IMG/VR virus record: IMGVR_UViG_3300023172_000136
Span: 1 to 28,854 of that record
Origin: a virus
Reading direction: 5' to 3' (one strand)
DNA length: 28,854 bases
Shown here: piece after piece, positions 1 to 10,200 of the stretch
Position numbering within the stretch: position 1 is the stretch's first letter
Layout of the letters: each line of letters opens with the position of its first letter
Translations under genes and position numbers: made by a program
Notes under the pieces: generated by a model
The model's database searches: none
Told to the model about the DNA's origin: nothing
Seen by the model: only the letters and a program-made list of their open reading frames with translations

Positions 1-3000
1 TAAAATAACTCTTTGATCGTAGTTGAAATTTACACCTCTTGTTAATCCAGAGAATTTACCTGCACTCTTGTTAGTGTAAGTAATTGTTTCTGTATTAATA
101 ATAATTTCACCAGAACCAGGATATGCATCTGTAGAATCAACATAAATCTCGGTGTCATTGGCAGTAACATTTTTGACAAGACCAGTGAGATAAATTTCCC
201 CAGAGTTAAATGCCTGCCTTGCTCTAGTTTTTCTCTTGAGATTTACAAGTTTAGTAAAGATGATATTTGGTGGATTTGTGTAACCATTACCAGGGTCAGT
301 AATATCGATTCCTACAATAGAACCTTGCTCAATTCTAGCAATTGCTTTAGCACCTTGTCCTCCACCACCAGTGATTAAGATATAAGGAGGTTCTTGATAG
401 AATTCACCAGCATCAACGATAGAAATGGATGTAAGTTTACCCAATGTGTCAATTTCCGCTGCACCTTGGGCTCCACCGCCACCACCACCTTCAAAAATTA
501 GAGTTGGTGGTGTGGCATAATTTCTACCAGAATTAAGCAGAGACAAACCAGTAACGGTTTGTACAATAGGACTTACAAGTGCTCCCGAACCTTCGCCACC
601 AAGAATCTCTGCTCTAGCAGGACCAAAGTAGTTATCTCCCTTCTTGGTCATCTTGATATACGAGATGCTTCCATTGTCATTCAAGACAACATCACCCGCA
701 GATTCTGTTGGGAATAAAGACGTTAGTTCAGGAACAGTGTCACCTTCAAATAAAGGCGTTCCATAATACTTTGGTCCAATTCCATATGGGTAGGTTGGAT
801 TTCCACTACCATCTTCTGTTAAGAAGTATGCGTAAGTTCCGTTTGGATAATCTGGAGTTCTGGTAAACTTCCCATTAAATTCATCCAACGATCCCACCGC
901 AGAATCGTAAATATAATCTTCTACTAAATCTCCAAGTAAATAACCATCTTGAACCAGTCTAAATCCTGTACTCGCTGTTAAATATGAGAACGTGTATAAA
1001 ATTCTTGGGGCGTCGGATCGCACTTCAATAGAGATTTTTCTATTGATAGCATTTTCGTACCCATTAATATACGTAACATAATCTACAGCAACATTTTCAA
1101 GATAATATGTAACACCATCTTGATATAAAAGTTCGGTATTACCAACAACGGACGATGAATGCCACCCATCTTCTGTTTCACTAAACAGAAGAATATTTAA
1201 TGCATCGTTACTAGAATCATCTTGTACAAAGTTATATGTGTTACCTCTGTTTAAATTCAAAAACGTAGAAAGAGAACCATTAATATAGAACTTTCCATTT
1301 GATACCGTGACTGTGTAATTAGTTGTTCCACCGTCAGAAACAATTGGACGACTTCCAGGAAGTTCGTCATTAGTTCTTAGTCTATAAGAGGATGATTCTC
1401 TAGCAACTACTCCAGATGTATTATATCCCCAAGGACCGTAAATTGGATATCCATCAAAGGACATACCAAGAATTTTAGAGTGACCATCTGGATGTCTTGA
1501 TTGGTCACCAACGAAAGAAAATCTATTTTGATAGTATGTGTTTACATTTGGTATAGGGTCAACATTTACAGTATCAAGAATCATGTAACCTTCATCACCT
1601 TCAAATCCAGACATATGTCTGTGATACGGACAATAATAATAGATGCGATTGGTTTCATCCGCATTCATCAAGAATAGAGGTGAAAACACATTCTCATAGT
1701 CTGCAGCAGGTGCTGCAGAAGGACCTGTGCTGTTGTAATACAGAGTTCCTGGGTTTTGATTTAGAACACCATCCCTAGTGGTGCTAAATTGCATTGGATG
1801 CCCATTAACATGAAGGGTAGATGGTTGATTACTGGCATCTGCTTGATTCCAACGAATTAAATAATTTTGCTGAACTCTAATATTTTCTGGAGCAAAATAA
1901 TACTGACCAGGAACAAAAGGACCAAATTCCTCTGCTTCTGGTCCAAAATCGATATAGAAAATACCGTTCGGGAATGTAACGATATCATCAGATACTCTAA
2001 ACTGGAAACCATTAGAACCAAGAACTAAGTCATCTTCAGAAAATGGATCTCCTGTAACGTTTCGTGCATATATTCTGACTACTCTATTTAAATTATCTCT
2101 AACGACTTTAGAAATTTCTGCTCTAGCAGTTCCACCAATTTCGTCGATAACTCTACCAACTTCCACCGAACCGAGATTTTCGTCAACATCAGCAACAGGA
2201 ATCATCACATTGTTATATTCGACCTTGACATTCCAAGTAAATGTTCTTATTGCACCCCAATCAAATACACCGTTAAGAAGTGAAAATTCATCTACAACTT
2301 TACTAGTTTGATAGTAATATGTACCATTATCAATTACAGCATCGTATATATTTTTATTCTTGATATACGAATATTTTACTGCATCTAAATGATATCCCGC
2401 TGGAGCTCCAGCTGCAGTACCCCAATCTGGAGTATGCAACAAACCACCATTTGCTAAAATGCCTAAAGATTTATTTAATTGAACTATTCTAGTTTCTGGA
2501 GTAGGAACATCTTTTCCTCCCCTATAAACAAAAACTTGGTCAAAACTTCTATCTAATACTGTGTCAGAACCTCCTGGTTCTCTCTCTGATAGAATGACTT
2601 GAGATGGTTTAGGATGATTATCCGATGTAATACGAATTCTATCGGTTACGTCATTGCCTTGAACTTGAAAACTACCAGTAGTAGAAGAATTTGGATGAGA
2701 TTGCCAAATTCTATTAATATCAAAAGAATTGATAATATTTGGAGTTTCTTGTTGAGGTGTAATTTTTAACCTCAGTGGGTTATATCCTCTTCCCCTTTCT
2801 AAAACACGAACATGAATAATTTTTCCTGAATCTTCATCAATAATTGGATACAGCAATGCCTCAGTTTCAGGAGTTCCGCAACCAGAAATGGTTAATCTAG
2901 GTGGGTCTGCAGGATCGTATCCGCTACCTCCATTGACTATTCTAACTGCGCGAACACCAAAAACCTCGTCAAAGATTGGTTCGATTGAAGCGCCAGATCC

Positions 3001-3018
3001 AGGAACATTTCTTGCCAT
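1..3018 (-). CDS. Large virion protein with SGY repeats, cupredoxin-like and YHYH-like modules (C-terminus outside window, at least 1,006 aa)
   Basis: The frame starts at the ATG at 3018 (MARNVPGSGASIEPIFDEVF) and is open to base 1. Two SGY-type beta repeats lie at about 23-85 (VNGGSGYDPADPP; LERGRGYNPLR). Residues about 370-480 resemble a cupredoxin with H407 (NGHPMQF) and C463, H466 and M469 in YYYCPYHRHMSG. A YHYH-like motif, GMSFDGYPIYGPWGY, is near 517-531, and its partner TRTPDYPNGTYAYF near 720-733. Between them, residues about 576-688 look like a second cupredoxin that has lost all ligands. Three more SGY repeats with Gly-rich links occupy about 820-920, then a module with VDSTDAYPGSGEIIINTE. 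The layout parallels the YHYH region of the giant protein upstream. It starts three bases after the preceding stop with no strong ribosome-binding site. I recall similar proteins in marine T4-like phages annotated only as structural. A baseplate-attached or fibre role is inferred. Confidence 0.8.
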   Translation of the reverse strand, partial: MARNVPGSGASIEPIFDEVFGVRAVRIVNGGSGYDPADPPRLTISGCGTPETEALLYPIIDEDSGKIIHVRVLERGRGYNPLRLKITPQQETPNIINSFDINRIWQSHPNSSTTGSFQVQGNDVTDRIRITSDNHPKPSQVILSEREPGGSDTVLDRSFDQVFVYRGGKDVPTPETRIVQLNKSLGILANGGLLHTPDWGTAAGAPAGYHLDAVKYSYIKNKNIYDAVIDNGTYYYQTSKVVDEFSLLNGVFDWGAIRTFTWNVKVEYNNVMIPVADVDENLGSVEVGRVIDEIGGTARAEISKVVRDNLNRVVRIYARNVTGDPFSEDDLVLGSNGFQFRVSDDIVTFPNGIFYIDFGPEAEEFGPFVPGQYYFAPENIRVQQNYLIRWNQADASNQPSTLHVNGHPMQFSTTRDGVLNQNPGTLYYNSTGPSAAPAADYENVFSPLFLMNADETNRIYYYCPYHRHMSGFEGDEGYMILDTVNVDPIPNVNTYYQNRFSFVGDQSRHPDGHSKILGMSFDGYPIYGPWGYNTSGVVARESSSYRLRTNDELPGSRPIVSDGGTTNYTVTVSNGKFYINGSLSTFLNLNRGNTYNFVQDDSSNDALNILLFSETEDGWHSSSVVGNTELLYQDGVTYYLENVAVDYVTYINGYENAINRKISIEVRSDAPRILYTFSYLTASTGFRLVQDGYLLGDLVEDYIYDSAVGSLDEFNGKFTRTPDYPNGTYAYFLTEDGSGNPTYPYGIGPKYYGTPLFEGDTVPELTSLFPTESAGDVVLNDNGSISYIKMTKKGDNYFGPARAEILGGEGSGALVSPIVQTVTGLSLLNSGRNYATPPTLIFEGGGGGGAQGAAEIDTLGKLTSISIVDAGEFYQEPPYILITGGGGQGAKAIARIEQGSIVGIDITDPGNGYTNPPNIIFTKLVNLKRKTRARQAFNSGEIYLTGLVKNVTANDTEIYVDSTDAYPGSGEIIINTETITYTNKSAGKFSGLTRGVNFNYDQRVIL
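250..600 (-). repeat. SGY beta-repeats (three copies) near the left edge
   Basis: Cores LLNSGRNYATPPTLIFEG, VDAGEFYQEPPYILITGG and TDPGNGYTNPPNIIF, joined by Gly-rich links seen as ccaccgccgccacc-like tracts on the plus strand. They belong to the same family as the blocks in the giant gene. Confidence 0.75.
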
Positions 3019-3021
3019 TTA

Positions 3022-4242
3022 TCAACTTACGACGTTAATTGTGCCTTGCATTGCTGCGTGAATTGTACACTGATAGTACAGTACCGATGGTGCATCCATA
3101 GGAACAGTCCAATATAAAACAGAGGTTCCACTTCCAGTTTGACCTGTAGTATATGGAGTGCCAGTCAATCCTTGAGTGCTTTGAATTCTAAATGGATGTG
3201 CTCCACCAGAAATAGAATTGTCAAAAGCATACGACATCCCTCTTTGAACATAGAGAGTTGGGTCATTTGTAGCAGCAGAAAATCCAGGACCGTTGAAGGT
3301 AAAATCCGTTGATCCGTTTGCTCCTAATTCCCACCAAGTAATTGGACTACGAGTAACAATCCAACTAGTTCCATTCCAATATAACGAATCGCCTTGAGTA
3401 ATACCAGAAACATTAGTATCCGTTAAGGCAGCAAATGTAGTAGTTAAAGTTCCATCAAAATCAATTGTTAATGTATCCCCAACTATGCTGGTAGCAATAT
3501 TTGTGCCTCCAGTAACAGTCAAAGTATCACTAGTGCTGTTTGCGGTTGTAGTTCCAGTATCAGCAACAAATGATGCAAACAAATTTTGTGCAGATGCGCC
3601 AGCGGCATCATCACCAGGAATCCAATTAGTTCCATCCCACTTCAGAATTTGATTTGTTGTTGGTGCATTAGTAGTCAAATCAACATTATCTAAGTCACCA
3701 AGACCACTGTACTGGGTTAATAAAGAAACTCTAGTATCACCAATACCACCAGCAGTGATATTCATGTTTACATATGGATTATCATCGCCGTCTACAGTGA
3801 AGAAATATCCAGGATATGTAGCAGCCGCAGGGGCGGCGCCAACAGAACCATATTCGTTCTTGTACGAAATTTTAGTTGGAAAATCAATGTCTCCAGTAGC
3901 ACCATCAAATGTTGAAGTTACACTGCCAGCAGAAAGAGTGATATCTCCAGTTCCATTTGGAGCAACTGCAATATTTCCATTAGAACTGGAAATAATAGAA
4001 TTGCCATTAACATCTAAAGCAGATGTCAATAAACTATAATCTGAAGGTGCAAATGAACTACCATTATAACGAAGAACATGACCTACAGCGGGATTGGTAA
4101 CACTAACTTGTAGTGTAGAACCATTCCCGATTGCACTATAGAGTTCATTAAAATTATCATTAATCTTGTCGCCGCCAGTACGAAGAGTATCACCTGTATT
4201 ATCATTTGCGGCAGCGCCAAGACCTAGTGTTTGTTTAGCCAT
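3022..4242 (-). CDS. Fibre-like virion protein with C-terminal cupredoxin-like domain (406 aa)
   Basis: The first 40 residues (NDNTGDTLRTGGDKINDNF at about 13-31, then NELY) form a motif widespread at the N-terminus of phage tail fibre and spike proteins, where it serves attachment or trimer formation. The middle is Thr/Ser/Gly/Asn-rich with repeats of the type VLRYNGSSFAP, ILKWDGTNWIPG and LYWNGTSWIV, common in trimeric fibre shafts. Residues about 320-406 resemble a cupredoxin: YVQRGMSYAF, then H349 in HPFRI, then C392, H395 and M398 in YYQCTIHAAMQGTI. These four residues are the type-1 copper ligand set, though the C-to-M spacing is shorter than in plastocyanin. It follows the giant gene by 36 bp with its own late promoter candidate; its TGA is three bases before the next ATG. 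T4 has gene 8 at this place, but this is not recognisably gp8. Host-contact function is inferred. Confidence 0.85.
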   Translation of the reverse strand: MAKQTLGLGAAANDNTGDTLRTGGDKINDNFNELYSAIGNGSTLQVSVTNPAVGHVLRYNGSSFAPSDYSLLTSALDVNGNSIISSSNGNIAVAPNGTGDITLSAGSVTSTFDGATGDIDFPTKISYKNEYGSVGAAPAAATYPGYFFTVDGDDNPYVNMNITAGGIGDTRVSLLTQYSGLGDLDNVDLTTNAPTTNQILKWDGTNWIPGDDAAGASAQNLFASFVADTGTTTANSTSDTLTVTGGTNIATSIVGDTLTIDFDGTLTTTFAALTDTNVSGITQGDSLYWNGTSWIVTRSPITWWELGANGSTDFTFNGPGFSAATNDPTLYVQRGMSYAFDNSISGGAHPFRIQSTQGLTGTPYTTGQTGSGTSVLYWTVPMDAPSVLYYQCTIHAAMQGTINVVS

Positions 4243-4262
4243 TACTCGCTACAATTTTTAGT

Positions 4263-4270
4263 TATTTATT
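4263..4270 (-). promoter_or_regulatory. T4-type late promoter candidate (AATAAATA) before the fibre-like gene
   Basis: The minus strand reads AATAAATA, matching NATAAATA, in the 36-bp gap between the giant gene stop (4279) and the ATG at 4242. It would give a very short leader of about 15 bases. The placement in true intergenic space, as at 25445-25452, favours function. Confidence 0.6.
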
Positions 4271-4278
4271 CGATTAGT

Positions 4279-7200
4279 TTACGAAACTATTTCTGGGTCT
4301 ACCAATTCTTCGCCATAATCAGCAAGATTTGGAGCAGTCCAATCATCAGGAACAGATGTTTCAATCTCAATGTTTGGATTTACATATCCGCTACCCGCGT
4401 TAGAGATTTCAATACCAGCAACACCAACCAGTGCTTTGATATTACCATCAAAACCAGAAATAGAGTCAATTCTAACATTTGGTCTGGATGTATATCCAGA
4501 ACCACCCGAAGTTACCTGAACATTATCAATGAAACCGCTTGTGAGAACTGCAGTTGCGTTAGCATCCTGACCAAAGACAGAACCAAGATAATCGAAGGTG
4601 ATGAGTGAGTTAGAAGACTCAATAACCGCAACCTCACGATCCTCGGTTTCACCTTGAATTGCAATAAAGTCACCTGGTTCAATTGGAGGAATAACTTCAG
4701 CAGCATCAACGTCTGCCTCAGAACCAACGTAAGAGAACGCAACAAATGTGGAACCTACGCGGGGAATTTCAGAGAAGATGATTCTAGAACCAACAATCTC
4801 AAAGGCAACTCCAGGTTCTTGAATGACGCCATTAAGAGAAACAATAATATTATTTTCGGGTCTAATTGTGCTCGACTGTACACCATCTGTGAGCGTGAGC
4901 GAATAGAAAACATCGTTACGCTTAAGGTTGAATGATTGACGCAGAGAGTCAAACTCAAAGGAGATATCATCAAGTTGTCTCAGTTTACCAACATAGAATC
5001 CAGTGAAGGATGCACCAAGTTCTGGTGGTTCGGTGAACTGAATTTGGTTGGAGAATGCTGTAAATGCATTTGTTGCTCCAGGAGGTTGAAGAATGCCATT
5101 GACAAATACCAGCAGGTGACCTGCAGGATCGGGCAGGTATGAAGTGCCATTATCAGTTGTGAGGTTAAATGTCGTTTGAGTTCCATCAAATCCTCTGAAA
5201 GCACGCTTAACACGAGCCTTCAATTCATCTTTAGCGACAATTACTGCTTCATAGTTATCTGGACCAATAATGGAATCTTTGATATCAAATGTTCCATCAA
5301 TTTCAGAAATATACAGTCTGGTATTTAAACCAGCGGCGCGGATATCCTGAACTCTGGCAGCACCTGCTCCTGCTACAGTAAACTTAGTAGAAATCGAAGC
5401 ATATCCAACAGGGAAACTTTCACCAATTCCATAATCACCAACTACGTCACCATTTTGGAACGTTCCTTGATATTCCTGAATGTAAATGTAATTATTAGGA
5501 ATATCGACCGCAGTAATAAGTGCATAAGTGTTGGTGTCTTGAACACCACCAGAAACTTTATAGAGGCGGTTTCCAACAGTGAAGTTTTCAAGGCTGTTAA
5601 TGACAGTAACACCGAGTCTAATATATCCATTAGAAGCAATTCTATCACCGATGTTAACATCAAGACCCGCAAACTTAGAAACTTCCAGATACTGTCTCGA
5701 TGTTTCTGGATATACAACACTGGTTGTCTCAAATGTTCCTTGAAGAGACTCAGTATCGACGGTAAGAGTTCCACCGACGTTACTAGTTACTGCCGCTTGA
5801 GTATTTAAGAATCCTGTTGGTGTAGCAGTTTCCGTAGAAGTATATCCCTTGAAGGGAATATCTTCAGTGAAGGTGCCAATCAGGTCAATAACATGCAAAC
5901 GATTTTCAATTGCACTAATCTGAGCGGTAGTACTATTTTCCGCACCAACAATTGTATCAGTAATTGCCCAAGGACCAGCAGTTACTTCAACATCAAGATA
6001 TTTGTAGTTCTCATCTTCATAGAATCCATAAACAACACCAGTTACAGTTGGAGCACCCTGTTTAGAAACGGTTTCATTCATAGTGAATGGACCATCGGTG
6101 ATATCACCATCAATACGGAATCTCTTGTAAACTTTCACTACCTGACCTTCATTAAGGGCAAGTCTTTCAACTTCACCCGATGCGTCACTTTGAAGTCCAT
6201 AGAAGTATTCAGAACCAAAGATACCGCCACCGATTCCTACAGGAATTGTACGTGTGCCGTAAGTCTTAGAAGGAACCGTGATAGCGTTGTTAGATTCAAT
6301 ATCAACATAGTAATTACTATTATTCAACTGATTTCTGATAATATTCAGTTGATATCTAATAAAGGCATCAATGGTTTCTTTAGTATAAGAAGACGAAATG
6401 GTGGAATCAAAATACTTGTAGGAACCAGCATTTGTTGATGGGGAAGTCAAAGAGTTATTGAGTGCTTGACTCATAAACTCCTGAAGAGAATCCATGATGT
6501 AATTCTTAATGTTATAATCAGTATCCGAGTAGAAGATTCTTCCAGAAACTGCTGTATATGGGTCAAGGAGTCCAATATTTAACTTAGTACCCCAGGCATA
6601 AAGTCCGTCATTACCATTACCAGTATATGTGAAGGCACCAGTAGAACTTCTAACCCAGAATCTTGTTCTAAGAACAGAAATACCATATCCAAAGGTTACG
6701 CTAACATAAACTCTGTACCATCCATCACCATAAGGAATAATACCAGCAGCAGGAGAACTAATATTACCAGCAACAAATGTACTTCCCACTGTTCCTGTTG
6801 CTAAATTAGCATCAACGAATACAATTTTACCACCAACAGCAGGGTCAAGTTCAATTTGCAGTCTCATTTGACTGGATTCACCTGCCTTAACGAAGGACGA
6901 GAAGGTATATGTACGGTTCTCATCATTTGCATTAGTACCAGCATCAAAGGTAACAGTGCCAGAGTCAAAGCGTGCCGCAGTATCATCGAAGGTTGTAAAT
7001 GAATCAACCGTAAAGTCCTTATAATGCAGTTTAAATCCACCAAAACCATTAGTAGCTACTAATTTATCTGCTGTTGTTGTATTATCTGGAGCATCGATAT
7101 TATCAGTAATAACAGTAATAGCGTTACTTGTCCAACCGCTAGAAGTTAAATCTTCTGGTGATGGGAAGAGGTTAGTAGTCGAGGTAAGACCTTCAATAGG

Positions 7201-10200
7201 AGAAACAATATTTCTAGCAGTATTAAGGACTTTAATATTGCCAGGATTATTATACCAATCGTAAGAAGAACTTACACCACCAGATGAAGCAAATGGGCTG
7301 GGAGTTGTTCCCCCAACAACATTACCCTGTGGATTGATTGTATGGTTATAAGTACTAGCATCTGTGAATGCAGCACCCTGACAAGTAAGAAGGGCAGTTC
7401 CAGAAATAACACTTAATGGTGTTGTGGGAACTTGGAATCCAGAACCAGAGTACAATGCAACGCCTCTGAGAACTCTAACATTGGACAGATAACCATCCAA
7501 CTCATTACCACCACTAAGATTAGGACGACCGAGCAGCAGTTCAATTGCACCATAGTTTGTTTGCCAGGTGCCAAAACCAATCCTATTTCCATTGAAGTAG
7601 AATTGAGTTTGATTAAAACCAGTGCCTGTTCTAACAATTGCCACATGGTGCCATGTGTTTACAGTAACATTAGCACCAAAATTCATGAATGTTCCAGAAC
7701 CGCCCCAGAAACCGATATTTCCAGTTCCATAGAAAATATTGAAGTTATCAGAAGTAGATCCAGTAATATGTCCACCTCCTGTAGTGGTTGGTCTAAACCA
7801 GCACTCGAAAGTAATCGCACCAGTACCAAAAGCAAACGAAGAGTTGACAGAAGGAATTCTCAAGTAATCATTAGAACCATCAAAGAATACAGAACCAGTT
7901 CCACCACCAGAAATAGTTGCAGTTGCACCAGAATCTCCACCAGTCAAGGTATCACCAGCAGCCCAAGCAGTTCCAGTGAAAGCACCAACGTATAGTTTAC
8001 CGCCATCTTCATCGTATTCAAGAACATCTGCAGTTCCAGTACCACTAGAAGTTACAGTTTCACCAACAGTAAAGACATCACTAGCACTTTCAACATCAAT
8101 TGTGTATGCTGTAATAGTATCAGAAGTATCAGTAATAATTAAGTCATGAACCATGTCATCAACAATGGTTCCAACAAAATCGTCATAAGTCCAAGAACCA
8201 GAACCAAATTGACTGTCAACAATTGACTCTAACTCATCCTTATAGTAATTTTCATTGTATTGAATTTGTTTTGCAGCATGAACGGATTCATTTCCACCAG
8301 GAGAAATGACACCCTTTAATGCATCGACAAGAACACCAAATCTTGCATATGGGTTTGCAATCGTTACTGGACTTTCAGTATCTCTATATGCGGTTTGAGT
8401 TGCATGTACAGCAGAATATTGACCAGCAGGAACAGTAGTTCCCCTATCATAAAGGTTATTGTTGATGGCATATTCACCAAGTTCCTTAAGTTTTTCCAGT
8501 GCAAAAATTGCTGCGGGAAGAACATTGTCGATTGTAGTCAAATTGAGTGCAGCAGTTAAATACTTCTCAATTTCAGCAACACTGCTATTATTACCGCCAG
8601 TTTGAAGGTCGGAAATAATAGCAATAATTAAATCTTCAATATTCAACTCACTAGCATAAGTAAATGCAGTGAAGTTAACATTGTTCAAAGTATATGTAAG
8701 GTAATCATTGATAAGACCGAAGATTTCATCTTTGATATAGTCTCTATTGAAATAAAGTCTATCTGCAGCGATTGCATAATCATTATCCGTTGGAGCAATG
8801 ATATCATTAAGAGTATTAATTAAGGTATCAATTGCGGTTTGAACATCAGCACAACCACCTGGGTCATTAGTGATGCCCCAATCACCAACAATAATGTTGG
8901 TTGTATTTGTACTATCTAAATCACCATTAATTGCTTGTTTTGCGTAATATCCAAGGCGATTGTGAGCATAGACGGATTGCCATACTTGCAAACGAATATG
9001 AAGAAGAATATCATTAGTACCAAGATAGAATTTAGCGGCACCAACGGTATTAATATTACCACCATACTGAATATCATCTGCAATCTCGTCTAAAATGAGA
9101 CCCAAATCAGTTTTACAACGCAAGGTTCCATCACCAGTTCCTCCAGCATTTCTAGGCATATCCAAAGCAAGGTCTGGATATCTGTTGATAAGGTCTGCAG
9201 ATGCTTTATCAATGATAACAGCACGATTCTTGCGAATCAGATTTGCAGCATCATAGAATCTATGTCTAGAATCAGTATCTACTTGATTTGTATAGATTGT
9301 GTCACTAGTACCATTGTGATAATCAACATTAAATGGTACTTCATAGAATGCATCAACCGTTCCACCAACAAATTCAAATGCAGGTTCAACCTTGGTAATA
9401 GTGCCGAGGTGGTCACCGTCAAGAGTTGCACTAGGAGTATCTGCTTCAGAAAGAGTATCCGTCAGGATATCAATCAGGTTATTAATTGTGGTATAAACGT
9501 CAGCACAGTTGTTAAGGTTTGCAGAACCAGTCTCATAAATGTTGGTTGCGTCAGTATTGAGAGTCTGAGTCAATCCATGATTACCCTGAACTGTCCAAGC
9601 AACGTTGTTGATGATATACTGAAGCATTTCATCAACCTTGTTATATGCCCAGATAGTTTCAGTAATCTCAGTCTCAACATGGTTGAGTGTTACAGGATTC
9701 TGAGTTCTATCAACGTAAAGTGCAGCAGCATCCCACATGTGGCTGTTGGATCCATTCTTAAGGTCTTCGATAAGTTCTTCTAAGACATCACGAATATCAT
9801 CTTCGCAATTTACGTTACCGCCAGGAATGACCAAAGAAGGATATTGCTGAGTCAGCAGATAAACGGTTTCCTTAGCAATGAAGTCTAAGTTGAGTCGAAT
9901 AGACTCTGCTGCATTATAAACTCTGTGGGAGTTGCCTGTGAATCCAACAGGAGCACCAGCAAGTCTAGAAGTTGCTAAGATTGCATCATTGTGGAATTCT
10001 TCACCATTGGTAAGAGATTCGCCACCAGACCAATCTTGGTCATATACCTGACCATCTTCACCATCTAAGTGAAGAAGAAGTTTGGTGTTGCTGTCACCTT
10101 GGAAGATACCGTTGCGTGGTGTAAACTCTGCGCTATAGCGACCAGTGTTAGAAACCCTGAACTCATCAATATGACCAGAGAAAGGATTAGAACCAGCGAA

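Noticed and set aside
7432-7995. A 187-codon plus-strand open frame, and other plus-strand frames such as 5893-6438 and 9262-9783
   Set aside because: They lie wholly inside the intact giant minus-strand gene, have Ser/Asn/Ile/Arg-rich low-complexity translations and no domain pattern, as expected of antisense shadows of repetitive beta proteins.
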